NCBI GenBank assembly: GCA_030427885.1
Contig: JAUICM010000002.1
Span: 310,001-374,000, forward strand
Reading direction: 5' to 3'
DNA: 64,000 nucleotides
From: Rhodothermia bacterium
GTDB lineage: Bacteria > Bacteroidota > Rhodothermia > Balneolales > Balneolaceae
Shown: in pieces, positions 17,463 through 25,439 of the stretch
Position numbering within the stretch: the first letter of the stretch is position 1
How the letters are laid out: each line of letters starts with the position of its first letter
Program-made: the position numbers and the translations under genes
Notes under the pieces: model-generated
Database searches by the model: none
Told to the model about the DNA's origin: nothing
Seen by the model: the letters and a program-made list of their open reading frames with translations, nothing else

Positions 17463-19235
17463 CTATTCGTTCGGTAGCTCATTAAAATACTGCTGCAGCC
17501 GATCGGTAAAATCAACTGTAGCTCCGGAAAATAAGTCTACATCATTCTTCACAAAAATATCTTTCTGAATAAAGGTAGAGGTTTCTTTCCAACCACCAAA
17601 ACCACTGATCTTTTCAACAGCCTTTACATAGCTATCTTCAGAGCCGGAAAAAACCACTTCCACAAACTCTTCTTTTCTGTCATCAAGAATACTGAACAAC
17701 TTTTCTGTAGAAGCCAAAGTATCTTTTGTTTTATCATCCGGGAGAAACCCATCCTCATCAATCTCTATCGGGTCTCCAAGATCAACTTCCTCTTCTTCAA
17801 TCACTTCTTCCGGGGCTTCATCAGATTCTACTTTTTTATCTGTATTTCGCTTTCCCCCCATCATCACTTCCATTTGATCAGAACTCAGGAACTGTGCCCA
17901 CATGGGCTTTTCCTCGCCCTCTGCTAAATCCGTTTCCTCCGGTTCTTCGTCAGCTACCAGGGGTTCTTCATCAATTATAAGTTCCCTGGTATCGCCGACT
18001 TCAATCACTTCTTCAGATTCGGACTCTTCTTCGTCTTCCTCATCTTTTATGTTCTCAAATGAATTTTTAGCCTGATCGAGAATTGATATCAGATTCTCCC
18101 GAAATTCCTTGATCTCTTCAGGTCCGCCATCTTTGTTCTTCTTGATATTTGCTGCGATCTCTTCTGAAGTTTCATACACACTGTCTTCCTCCTCATCCTG
18201 ATGAGAAAATAATTCATTCAGTGATTCAACCTGGTGATAAGAATCTGTATCCACAACGCCATCCTGAGCGATATCAGCAAGAAGTTCATTCATCTCATCA
18301 TCTGAAAGTCCACCATCAATATACCGCCCTGCCAGCGACTCAGATTCTTCATCCTTCTCTTCATCTTCACTTTTATCGTACTCGTAATCTCCAAAAAAGC
18401 TTTCCAGCAGTGATTGTTCTGGATCTTCTTTTACCGGTTTCTCTTTCTTCTGCTCAACATTCTTTTTTGAAACCGGTCTTTCTTCCTCATTCTCTGCTTC
18501 AACCACATTGAAGTCGGTAAGGTCCTCATTAGATATGATGTAGATAAAGTCCGTTTTGGTGACTGGTTTTCGCTTATACGAAAATTTATGTGCAATATTT
18601 CCCAGCCCTTTGTCTTCAAAGAAAGTAGCCAACAGCTTGGGTTCTATTTTCCCGCCAAAAAGCACAAATAACTGCTCCAGTTTCTGGGCCCAGTCCTGTG
18701 GGGTGTAAGAAGAAACAAGCTTAGCATCCAGTTTTTCTATAAGCATCTTACAACGCTCACGGCTCAGGACCTTAAGGCCTTTCTTCTTCATATAAAGAGG
18801 GATCGCAGTTGCAAAATGCTTGTAAATGGTGATCCTTGAACATCGAAGTGCCATCTCATTAAAATCGAGCTCATCATTATCCCTGAACACATAATCAGCA
18901 AAATTCTTTCGCGGTTCGATGAAAACCTTTATCACATCACCCACAATGATCTGCAACACAGAATACAGTTCTGTTTTCGGTATATGAGAAGTACTTATCG
19001 CCGCATGAACGAAATCGTTGAGCGATTCTTTCACCAGCTTTGATTCTGAATCAAACCAGGGTGATTTCAATCCTGAGAGATCTTCTTTGATCTTATCCTC
19101 CAGATGCAGACGTACTCTTTCCACAATAAACGAAGGAATGTTCGCCTTAAGCAACTCTTTTGGGTTGTAGTTACTCTTATCACTGGTTACCAAGCCGACC
19201 AGGTAATCCGTTATTTGATCTATTGTATTTTGCAT
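17463..19235 (-). CDS. 590-aa protein of unknown function with long acidic linker regions
   Basis: I do not recognise a known family. Residues 1-235 look folded and helical (LYSVLQIIVGDVIKVFIEPRKNFADYVF and similar), with no membrane segment or signal peptide. From about residue 240 to 510 the chain is rich in Asp/Glu with runs such as DEEEDSVYE, DEEDEEESESEE and EEVIEEEEVDLGDP, broken by short hydrophobic helical patches (GLSDDEMNELLADIAQDG, EIKEFRENLISILDQAKNSF, MWAQFLSSDQMEVMMGG). The last 80 residues are again folded (EKLFSILDDRKEEFVEVVFSG). The patches could be docking sites for partners. Same transcript as the carboxylase beta gene (7 nt gap), so a link with acyl-CoA carboxylase is possible but unproven. 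Confidence 0.85.
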   Translation of the reverse strand: MQNTIDQITDYLVGLVTSDKSNYNPKELLKANIPSFIVERVRLHLEDKIKEDLSGLKSPWFDSESKLVKESLNDFVHAAISTSHIPKTELYSVLQIIVGDVIKVFIEPRKNFADYVFRDNDELDFNEMALRCSRITIYKHFATAIPLYMKKKGLKVLSRERCKMLIEKLDAKLVSSYTPQDWAQKLEQLFVLFGGKIEPKLLATFFEDKGLGNIAHKFSYKRKPVTKTDFIYIISNEDLTDFNVVEAENEEERPVSKKNVEQKKEKPVKEDPEQSLLESFFGDYEYDKSEDEEKDEESESLAGRYIDGGLSDDEMNELLADIAQDGVVDTDSYHQVESLNELFSHQDEEEDSVYETSEEIAANIKKNKDGGPEEIKEFRENLISILDQAKNSFENIKDEEDEEESESEEVIEVGDTRELIIDEEPLVADEEPEETDLAEGEEKPMWAQFLSSDQMEVMMGGKRNTDKKVESDEAPEEVIEEEEVDLGDPIEIDEDGFLPDDKTKDTLASTEKLFSILDDRKEEFVEVVFSGSEDSYVKAVEKISGFGGWKETSTFIQKDIFVKNDVDLFSGATVDFTDRLQQYFNELPNE

Positions 19236-19368
19236 GAACGACGTAGAGGATTTGGCTGAAAATAACGCCTCCCCATTGGCATTACAACCTAATATTCGTT
19301 AATAATTATTGAGGATTTGTGAAGAAAATTGCCTTCTGTAATTAATATTGAACTTGCTACCTTTGAGG

Positions 19369-19992
19369 ATGCTTTCTCTTGAAGTTGAACATCTTACGAA
19401 ATCCTATAATCGCAGAACGGTTCTGAGCGAACTTTCTTTTATTCATTCTGAGGGGATACTTGGTATTTCCGGAGCAAATGGGAGTGGAAAATCAACGCTC
19501 ATGAAATGCCTCGCCTTCCTGGCCAGAGGAAACAAAGGCAGCATAACATGGAAAGATGGTAACTCCATGCTCAATAAAGAAGAAGTCAGATCAAAGATCG
19601 GGTACGCAGCTCCATACATCAATCTTTACGACGAACTCACGATCTCGGAAAATCTGGAATTTATTACTGAAGTAAGCGGACTCGATCAAGATCCTGCCAA
19701 AATCGCTGACCTCGTATCCTTTGTTCAGATGGAAGGGTTTGAAGATCAGCTATTCAAGCAACTATCAACCGGACAGCAACAAAGGATCAAAATAGCCACA
19801 GCTCTCATCAGAGATCCTGATATTCTGTTTTTGGATGAACCGGGTTCGAATTTAGATGAAAAAGGTCATGAATTGGTTTCAAAGGTAGTGGCTGGGTATA
19901 AAGCTCAAGATAGACTAGTGATCATCGCTTCCAATGATCCGAAAGAGATCGCCCTGTGTGATAATGTAGTGAACCTGACAAGTTTTGAGTGA
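19369..19992 (+). CDS. ABC transporter ATP-binding protein, CcmA-like
   Basis: A 207-aa single ABC ATPase domain. Walker A GANGSGKST (about residues 39-47), signature LSTGQQQR, Walker B DILFLDEP followed by GSNLDEKG in place of the D-loop, and a final switch segment VIIASNDPKE that lacks the usual His (Asn instead). Size and the simple domain fit CcmA-type heme exporter subunits, but no permease gene lies next to it. I use ATG 19369; a TTG at 19348 would add seven residues. Its stop is embedded in a TTTTGAGTGA repeat. The missing switch His may lower ATPase activity. Confidence 0.85.
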   Translation: MLSLEVEHLTKSYNRRTVLSELSFIHSEGILGISGANGSGKSTLMKCLAFLARGNKGSITWKDGNSMLNKEEVRSKIGYAAPYINLYDELTISENLEFITEVSGLDQDPAKIADLVSFVQMEGFEDQLFKQLSTGQQQRIKIATALIRDPDILFLDEPGSNLDEKGHELVSKVVAGYKAQDRLVIIASNDPKEIALCDNVVNLTSFE

Positions 19993-20074
19993 TGAGTTTT
20001 GAGTGATGAGTTATTACCTTCCATTGAATCTTGTGTAGTGATAACTCAAAACTATACACTCAAAACTTAAAACT
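19981..20074. repeat. Word-type inverted repeat after ABC ATPase stop
   Basis: AGTTTTGAGTGATG is present twice in tandem (from 19981 and from 19995), and complementary words AACTCAAAACT and CACTCAAAACTTA follow at 20043-20067, forming a long imperfect hairpin. The stop codon TGA of the ABC ATPase (19990-19992) is part of the first repeat word. No T-tract. Confidence 0.6.
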
Positions 20075-20086
20075 AATTTTACCGCT

Positions 20087-21193
20087 TTGATCTCACAGAA
20101 CAACCAGGACATGGCCACCCTTATCCTCGAACACAGCACCCAGCTCCAAAAAGGAGAAAATGTGATGGTGCAACTCATCGGACTTAATGGCATCGATCTG
20201 CTTCGTGCATTGGTCGAACAGATCCGTGATAAAGGAGCTCATCCTTTTGTACAGATCGAGGATACTGAAACGCAGAAACTGCTTGTTCAAAAGGGAGATG
20301 CTGACTTCTGGAAAAATCAGGCCTCAGTGGATCAGCTTCCCCTTATGAAGCAAATGGATGTATTCATTGGGATCAGAGCCTCAGAAAACATCTACGAAAA
20401 CTCACTGGCCAGTAAAGATGCCAATAAAGCGTACTCTGAGCATTTCCTTAAGCCTGTCCATTTTGATGAAAGAGTGAATAACACCAAGTGGTGTATCATG
20501 CGCTACCCTTCCCCATCGTTTGCCATGAATGCGAAGATGCCGACCCGCGAGTTCACTGAGTTTTATTACAAAGCCTGTCTGGTCGATTATGCCAAACTTA
20601 AGAATGCTATGGAGCCTCTGGAAGCCAGATTACGCAAAACTGATATCATTCATTTGAAGGGAGAAGGAACGGACATCAAGTTCTCTGTTAAAGGTCAGAA
20701 CTGGGTTCCTTGTTATGGTTCTCATAATATTCCGGACGGAGAGTTGTTTACTTCTCCGGTTCGTGATTCCGTGAATGGACAGATCACCTATGCTCCTTCT
20801 GTATATCAGGGTAAGCCTTTTGAGTTTGTGAAACTGGTGGTCGAAAACGGAGTTGTTGTAGACTTTGACTCTTCCAACAATGATGCTTTGAAAGACATTC
20901 TGGATACCGATGAAGGTGCCCGTCGTTTCGGGGAATTCAGTTTTGGAACCAATCCTGTGATCGAAAGCCCGATGTATGATATTTTGTTTGATGAAAAGAT
21001 CTACGGTTCGAATCACCTCACTCTCGGCAAAGATTACGAGATCGCTCCTAACGGAAACTCTTCCAATATTCACTGGGATCTGGTTTGTATTGGTGCGGAT
21101 GTATACCTGGATGGAGAACTCATTCGCAAAGGCCGGAAATTTGTAGTGGATGACCTGAAGGGATTAAATCCTGAAAACTTACTCGAGAGTTGA
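20087..21193 (+). CDS. M29-family metallo-aminopeptidase
   Basis: A 368-aa cytoplasmic aminopeptidase of family M29 (AmpS/AmpT/PepS, PF02073). The N-terminal domain begins DMATLILEHSTQLQKGENVMVQ; the C-terminal metal centre region shows NIPDGELFTSPV with a metal-binding Glu, NHLTLGKDYE and IHWDLVCIG, where the His-x-Asp is the conserved metal pair. Length is typical (360-415). The start is TTG at 20087, giving MISQNNQD before the conserved helix; ATG 20111 would cut into it, so I prefer TTG. It stands alone between two post-stop hairpins. Confidence 0.9.
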   Translation: MISQNNQDMATLILEHSTQLQKGENVMVQLIGLNGIDLLRALVEQIRDKGAHPFVQIEDTETQKLLVQKGDADFWKNQASVDQLPLMKQMDVFIGIRASENIYENSLASKDANKAYSEHFLKPVHFDERVNNTKWCIMRYPSPSFAMNAKMPTREFTEFYYKACLVDYAKLKNAMEPLEARLRKTDIIHLKGEGTDIKFSVKGQNWVPCYGSHNIPDGELFTSPVRDSVNGQITYAPSVYQGKPFEFVKLVVENGVVVDFDSSNNDALKDILDTDEGARRFGEFSFGTNPVIESPMYDILFDEKIYGSNHLTLGKDYEIAPNGNSSNIHWDLVCIGADVYLDGELIRKGRKFVVDDLKGLNPENLLES

Positions 21194-21240
21194 TGATTGA
21201 AAGTTGAGAATTGAACTCAATTCTCAACTTTCAACTCTCG
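21185..21240. repeat. Strong post-stop hairpin, 18-bp perfect arms
   Basis: Arms 21197-21214 (TTGAAAGTTGAGAATTGA) and 21217-21234 (TCAATTCTCAACTTTCAA) are perfect complements with a 2-nt loop. An overlapping GAGAGTTGA/TCAACTCTC pair (21185-21193 and 21231-21239) offers an alternative pairing. It begins at the stop codon of the aminopeptidase and ends 9 nt before the next start. There is no T-tract. Confidence 0.8.
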
Positions 21241-21248
21241 TCACCCAA

Positions 21249-21665
21249 ATGAAAAAAACCGTTCTCATATACGGACTGATCCTCGCTATTCTGGCTTTTG
21301 TGCTGGATTACTTCGATTACCGTTATCATGTTCGGGAACTGGATATCGAATTCTACATCCTTTTCATTGCGGTAATTTTCACAGCAACGGGGATCATGGT
21401 TGGCCGAAAGTTAAACAAGCCAGGAAATGAAACTTCTTCTTTTCAAAGAAACTCCAAAGCCATTAATTTTCTGGGGATCAGCGAACGGGAACTGGAAGTA
21501 TTGGAGCTGGTTGCGGAAGGTCTTTCGAACAAACAAATAGCCGGACAACTTTTTGTGTCAGTGAACACCATCAAAACCCATCTTTCTAATCTCTATGAAA
21601 AGCTGGAAGTGAAACGACGCACCCAGGCAGTTGAAAAGGCCAGATCACTTAGTTTGATAAAGTGA
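21249..21665 (+). CDS. Membrane-anchored LuxR-type transcriptional regulator
   Basis: A 138-aa protein with two N-terminal membrane helices (VLIYGLILAILAFVLDYF and FYILFIAVIFTATGIMVG) and a C-terminal GerE/LuxR helix-turn-helix (ISERELEVLELVAEGLSNKQIAGQL, then SVNTIKTHLSNLYEKLEV). No receiver domain is present. I use ATG 21249; an upstream TTG lies inside the hairpin. This membrane-LuxR plus DUF4199 arrangement is frequent in Bacteroidota. A pair of GGGTGA-type boxes between it and the DUF4199 gene may be its operator. The signal is unknown. Confidence 0.88.
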   Translation: MKKTVLIYGLILAILAFVLDYFDYRYHVRELDIEFYILFIAVIFTATGIMVGRKLNKPGNETSSFQRNSKAINFLGISERELEVLELVAEGLSNKQIAGQLFVSVNTIKTHLSNLYEKLEVKRRTQAVEKARSLSLIK

Positions 21666-21670
21666 TGATT

Positions 21671-21708
21671 GAGAGTTGAAAGTTTAGAAAATTCAACTTT
21701 CAACCCTC
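21671..21708. repeat. Post-stop word hairpin after LuxR gene
   Basis: GAGAGTTGAAAGTT (21671-21684) pairs with AACTTTCAACCCTC (21695-21708) with one mismatch around a 10-nt loop. It starts 5 nt after the LuxR stop. Its words are the same as those of the hairpin at 21185-21240. Confidence 0.6.
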
Positions 21709-21723
21709 ACTACTCACTCTTTA

Positions 21724-21779
21724 GGGTGAAAAAGCATCCCTTTTTGAAAAATCATACTTTCGGGTGACTAAGCTTTCCC
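21724..21779. promoter_or_regulatory. Two direct GGGTGA-NN-AAGC-TCCC boxes upstream of DUF4199 gene
   Basis: Box 1 GGGTGAAAAAGCATCCC (21724-21740) and box 2 GGGTGACTAAGCTTTCCC (21762-21779) share GGGTGA, AAGC and a closing CCC, 38 bp start to start. They precede the DUF4199 gene and follow the LuxR gene. Spacing of nearly four helical turns and GGG/CCC half-site symmetry suggest cooperative binding by a LuxR dimer. The binding protein is inferred. Confidence 0.45.
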
Positions 21780-21828
21780 GAATTTTTTGCAGCTTTGGAG
21801 TAATGGAACACAAACCAATTTCATCATC

Positions 21829-22386
21829 ATGAAAAAATTAATTCTTACCTATGGAGGAATAACTGGCCTGGTCATCATTTTAAGCATGACCCTGGGCATT
21901 TATGCAGCTCAGGCCGGAGGAAATTCATTCCTGGCTTCCGAAGCATTGGGATACTCTATTATGATCATTGGTTTCTCCACGATCTTTGTTGCTACAAAAA
22001 AATACCGGGATGATGAATTGGGTGGTATCATCGATTTTAAAACAGCCTTAAAAATAGGATTGGGTATTTCCCTGATAGCCGGAATCGTGTATGTGATCGT
22101 TTGGGAATTAAATCTGTATTTCACGGATTACGCCTTCATAAATGACTGGACATCCTCTCAGATACAAAAAGCTAAGGATGCAGGTATGACTGGTGATAAA
22201 TTGCAATCTGTGATAGATAATATGGAGGATATGAAAACTGCTTATGGCAATATTCTGTACCGTCTCCCAATGACTTTTTCCGAGATCTTCCCCATCGGCC
22301 TTGTTATTTCACTGATATCCTCTGTTCTTTTTAAAAATCCCAAATTTCTGGCAAGTAGTAAATCTGTTACATCAACTGAAAGCTGA
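21829..22386 (+). CDS. DUF4199-family membrane protein
   Basis: A 185-aa protein with four predicted membrane segments: residues about 5-25, 35-52, 72-95 and 150-170. The DUF4199 signature is seen in IDFKTALKIGLGISLIAGIVYVI and in the loop with TSSQIQKAKDAGMTGDKLQSV. I start at ATG 21829, the first residue of the first membrane helix segment (MKKLILTYGG); a TTG at 21787 would add an unlikely leader. Function of the family is unknown. It follows the membrane LuxR regulator, which is the usual neighbour in Bacteroidota. Confidence 0.88.
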   Translation: MKKLILTYGGITGLVIILSMTLGIYAAQAGGNSFLASEALGYSIMIIGFSTIFVATKKYRDDELGGIIDFKTALKIGLGISLIAGIVYVIVWELNLYFTDYAFINDWTSSQIQKAKDAGMTGDKLQSVIDNMEDMKTAYGNILYRLPMTFSEIFPIGLVISLISSVLFKNPKFLASSKSVTSTES

Positions 22387-22399
22387 GATAGGGTCCATC

Positions 22400-22855
22400 A
22401 TGAATATCGAAGCAAACAACCCAGAAGAGTACATCAGTAAAGTTCCGCCAGAACGTACAGGGGCAATAACAAAACTCCGTGAAGTCATCAATGAGAATCT
22501 TCCTGATGGGTTTGAGGAAATGATGAACTGCGGCATGATCGGATATGTAGTCCCTCACTCATTATACCCTGCGGGCTATCACTGCGATACCAATCAGCCC
22601 TTACCATTCATCAACATTGCATCTCAGAAAAATTTTATCGCTTTCTATCATATGGGTATTTACGCTAATGAAGATATTCTGAACTGGTTTAAAGCTGAAT
22701 ATCCGAACCATGTGAGTACTAAACTTGATATGGGTAAAAGCTGTATCCGTTTCAAAAACCCGGAAAAAATCCCCTTCGAACTACTGGGAGAACTTGCATC
22801 CAAAATCAGTGCTGAAGAATGGATCAATACCTACGAACAACATATAAAGCGTTAG
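22400..22855 (+). CDS. DUF1801 (YdhG-like) protein
   Basis: A 151-aa cytoplasmic protein. The N-terminal NPEEYISKVPPERTGAITKLREVI and the central FEEMMNCGMIGYVVPHS and NFIAFYHMGIYA segments fit the DUF1801/PF08818 fold (iron-chaperone-like Frataxin-type alpha-beta). KSCIRFKNPEKIPFELLGEL is the typical C-terminal part. No catalytic residues are established for this family. It is 13 nt after the DUF4199 gene and 1 nt before the AraC regulator, so it belongs to the same probable transcript. Confidence 0.85.
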   Translation: MNIEANNPEEYISKVPPERTGAITKLREVINENLPDGFEEMMNCGMIGYVVPHSLYPAGYHCDTNQPLPFINIASQKNFIAFYHMGIYANEDILNWFKAEYPNHVSTKLDMGKSCIRFKNPEKIPFELLGELASKISAEEWINTYEQHIKR

Positions 22856-22856
22856 C

Positions 22857-23663
22857 ATGATCTATGAGCGAGCCCTTGCCTCTGATTCCCTCAATGATCT
22901 GATCGATTGCTATTGGGTAGTCGAAAATGAAGATACTGAGATCTTTCCGCAGAAGATCATTCCGGATGGATATCCTGAGATCATATTTCACTATGGTGAT
23001 GCATATCGCATCAACATTTCGGGCACCTGGGAAATGCAGAGTAAAAAGCTACTGGCCGGACAGATCAGTAATCATTTTATGCTGGAGAATACCGGAGCTT
23101 CGGGGATGTTTGGTATTAAATTTAAACCTTACGCTCTTTCCCGTTTATTTGGTATCGATATGTCGCTATTCACGGATAAGGTAGTTGACCTTGATACTGT
23201 CCTTGCAGATGAATTTTCGGAATTAGGAAATTCTTTGTTGGAAGATCATTCTTTTGAAGAAAAAATTCGGATGAGTAATGAGTTCTTCACTGACCTGAAA
23301 CTTCCGCCGGACGAACAGGATAAAGCTGTTCAGGAGATCGTTGAACATATCATTCAGGAGAATGGGCTGAAATCAGTTTCTGAACTATCTGCTTCACTGG
23401 ATATCCATGAACGTAAACTCGGACGTATATTCAATCGCTATATCGGCGTCTCCCCAAAATTCTACTCCAGGATCGTACGCTTCGCCTATATCTTTTCAGT
23501 TGTGCAGGAGAAGAAAATGACATGGGGTGAAATTGCCCAGATGTCGGGATTTTTTGATCAGTCCCATTTCATAAAGAATTTCAGAGAATTTACAGGTGAA
23601 GAACCTTCAAAATATATTTTTGATGACAAGAACATGGCCAATTTTTTTATGAACCGGCCTTAG
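22857..23663 (+). CDS. AraC-family transcriptional regulator
   Basis: A 268-aa regulator. Residues 1-140 form the DUF6597-like sensor half (LNDLIDCYWVVEN, MFGIKFKPYALSRLFGI), and the C-terminal about 100 residues carry the double helix-turn-helix of AraC: SVSELSASLDIHERKLGRIFNRYIGVSPK followed by WGEIAQMSGFFDQSHFIKNFREFTGEEP. Both recognition helices are intact. No ligand can be assigned. It is one base after the DUF1801 stop. The downstream small exported proteins and VOC genes are candidate targets. Confidence 0.9.
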   Translation: MIYERALASDSLNDLIDCYWVVENEDTEIFPQKIIPDGYPEIIFHYGDAYRINISGTWEMQSKKLLAGQISNHFMLENTGASGMFGIKFKPYALSRLFGIDMSLFTDKVVDLDTVLADEFSELGNSLLEDHSFEEKIRMSNEFFTDLKLPPDEQDKAVQEIVEHIIQENGLKSVSELSASLDIHERKLGRIFNRYIGVSPKFYSRIVRFAYIFSVVQEKKMTWGEIAQMSGFFDQSHFIKNFREFTGEEPSKYIFDDKNMANFFMNRP

Positions 23664-23687
23664 TGTCGGTTTTTTACAATACCAAAT
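23652..23687 (+). terminator. Weak terminator after AraC gene
   Basis: AACCG, a 10-nt loop that includes the stop codon, CGGTT and a run of Ts. The stem is only 5 bp, so efficiency is doubtful. Confidence 0.35.
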
Positions 23688-23739
23688 ACAAAAACGGTTT
23701 TAGATTTGAGATTCAACCTCAACTTCTGAAACAACTACA

Positions 23740-24192
23740 ATGAAAAAAATATTCACTCTTTTACTTTTCTTTTCAACGGCATCATTATCTGCACAAACAT
23801 TGAGTGATCTCGATTTTCTGGCAGGTAACTGGACTGGTACTCAGGGCGGAGTAAGCATGCAGGAAATCTGGACATCATCTCCCGGAGGCATTATAGTTGG
23901 TCTTCATAAAGATGTATTCCCTAATGGACGTTCATCTTTTGAATTCCTGAGAATTGTTAAAACGGAGACCGGCATTACTTATCTGGCCAGCCCGGGTGGA
24001 TCTGAACCCACACCTTTTCCTCTTAAAGAAGTAAACGGTACAAAAGCAATATTTGAGAACCTCGAACATGATTTCCCTCAGCGTATCATATACACTCTTC
24101 AGGACAACAAACTGATGGTTCGTATTGAAGATGCCAGTGGCGACAAAGGCATGGGTTGGGTATGGACTAAAACAGCATTGGATTCCAAATGA
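23740..24192 (+). CDS. Exported DUF6265 protein
   Basis: A 150-aa protein with a signal peptide (MKKIFTLLLFFSTASLSAQ) and a lipocalin-like beta domain. The DUF6265 markers are LDFLAGNWTG, MQEIWTSSPGGIIVG, FEFLRI and FENLEHDFPQRIIYT. The tight W-plus-HDFPQR arrangement suggests a small-molecule-binding barrel, but no function is known. The stop overlaps the start of the next exported gene (ATGA), so the two are translationally coupled. Confidence 0.9.
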   Translation: MKKIFTLLLFFSTASLSAQTLSDLDFLAGNWTGTQGGVSMQEIWTSSPGGIIVGLHKDVFPNGRSSFEFLRIVKTETGITYLASPGGSEPTPFPLKEVNGTKAIFENLEHDFPQRIIYTLQDNKLMVRIEDASGDKGMGWVWTKTALDSK

Positions 24193-25040
24193 AAAATTAC
24201 CTCTGCTTACTGGCACTTATATTTTTATCCATTCCGGCATTAAATGCCAGGCAGGCACCTACCCAACTTAATAGATTTATCGGAAACTGGCAGGGTAAGG
24301 GAACTTTACTTGGAGCAGAGACAGAATTTGAGATGAAGTGGGACTGGGTGCTCGACCATCAGTTTTTAAAACTTGAGCTTACAAGTACCCGTTCCAATCC
24401 TGATGGAAGCACCATTTCATTTAACGGTCACGGATACTATCACTTTACGGGTAATACTTTCACCGGAACCTGGCTTGATTCAAGAGGAGTCAGCTTCCCC
24501 CTCACTGGAACAGTAGATGATCACAGTCTGATGAGTGAGTGGGGTTCTGAAGACCTTGAACAGGGACGGACCGAATACACACTCCACCGTAACGGTTCAC
24601 TTCAGGTCGACGATTATGTACTCCGGAACGGAGAGTTTACTCTTTTTAGCCACAGCATTTACTACCCCTCCTTTCCCGACAGGCTAAAAGGTTTTACTCT
24701 GGCTGCTTCAAAAATGTCTGAAATGGTTCTTTTTTACACCAATGTATTTGGTATTCGGTTTGAAGAAACAGAGGTCAATAACTTCATCCTTTACAGCGGG
24801 GAGTGGATGGGATTATCAATGCTGATATGTCCGGCTGAACTTGCACAAAATATGGCGAATCAAACCCGCCATCAGCTCGATATCAAAGTTTCGGACTTTG
24901 ATTCCACAATTGAAAGGATAAGGGAGCATGGTGGTTCTTTAATTGGCAATATCTCAGCTGAAAATGGAATTCGGTCTGTAGCATTCTACGACCCTGATGG
25001 AAACTCAATGACTTTGATTGAATCAACAGCTCAAAAATAA
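24189..25040 (+). CDS. Exported DUF1579-like / VOC domain fusion protein
   Basis: A 283-aa exported protein with signal peptide (MKNYLCLLALIFLSIPALNA). Residues about 25-150 are a lipocalin-like DUF1579 domain (LNRFIGNWQGKGTLLGAE, WDWVLDHQFLKL, NTFTGTWLDS). Residues about 165-283 are a vicinal-oxygen-chelate module (LAASKMSEMVLFYTNVFGIRFEE, then RSVAFYDPDGNSMTLIES). Metal-ligand His residues of active VOC enzymes are not obvious, so binding rather than catalysis is possible. I do not know this domain pair from described proteins. Coupled to the DUF6265 gene by ATGA and followed by another VOC gene with a strong AGGAGG site. Confidence 0.8.
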   Translation: MKNYLCLLALIFLSIPALNARQAPTQLNRFIGNWQGKGTLLGAETEFEMKWDWVLDHQFLKLELTSTRSNPDGSTISFNGHGYYHFTGNTFTGTWLDSRGVSFPLTGTVDDHSLMSEWGSEDLEQGRTEYTLHRNGSLQVDDYVLRNGEFTLFSHSIYYPSFPDRLKGFTLAASKMSEMVLFYTNVFGIRFEETEVNNFILYSGEWMGLSMLICPAELAQNMANQTRHQLDIKVSDFDSTIERIREHGGSLIGNISAENGIRSVAFYDPDGNSMTLIESTAQK

Positions 25041-25051
25041 AGGAGGATGAA

Positions 25052-25402
25052 ATGAGCGATCAATATGGTACCCACTCACTGTCACTGGCAGTAAAAAATA
25101 TAAAAGCTTCGAAAGAATTTTATGAGAAGCTTGGATTCAAAGCTCTGGAACAATTCGGATCGGTAGAAGAAAAGTGGCTCATCATGCAGCGGGATGAGTA
25201 TAAGATCGGGCTGTTTCAGGACATGTTTGAGGAAAATATCATAACCTTTAATCCGTCCGATGCACGTGCAATATACCACGATCTGAAAGGAAAAGACGTC
25301 GATTTCCTGATGGAGTCACCCTCTATTTCTGATGAAAGTGGCCCCTGCCATTTTTGTATTGCCGATCCCGATGGAAACCAGATACTTTTCGATCAGTTTT
25401 AA
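25052..25402 (+). CDS. VOC-family (glyoxalase/bleomycin-resistance fold) protein
   Basis: A 116-aa single-domain VOC protein. It reads SLSLAVKNIKASKEFYEKLGFKAL at the start and CHFCIADPDGNQILFDQF at the end, the standard beta-alpha-beta-beta-beta frame. The preceding AGGAGG at 25041-25046 is one of the clearest ribosome sites in the window. A divalent-metal or small-molecule binding role is inferred from the fold; substrate unknown. Confidence 0.88.
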   Translation: MSDQYGTHSLSLAVKNIKASKEFYEKLGFKALEQFGSVEEKWLIMQRDEYKIGLFQDMFEENIITFNPSDARAIYHDLKGKDVDFLMESPSISDESGPCHFCIADPDGNQILFDQF

Positions 25403-25439
25403 AGTTATTGGATTTGGTCATTAACTAATTCATACAACT

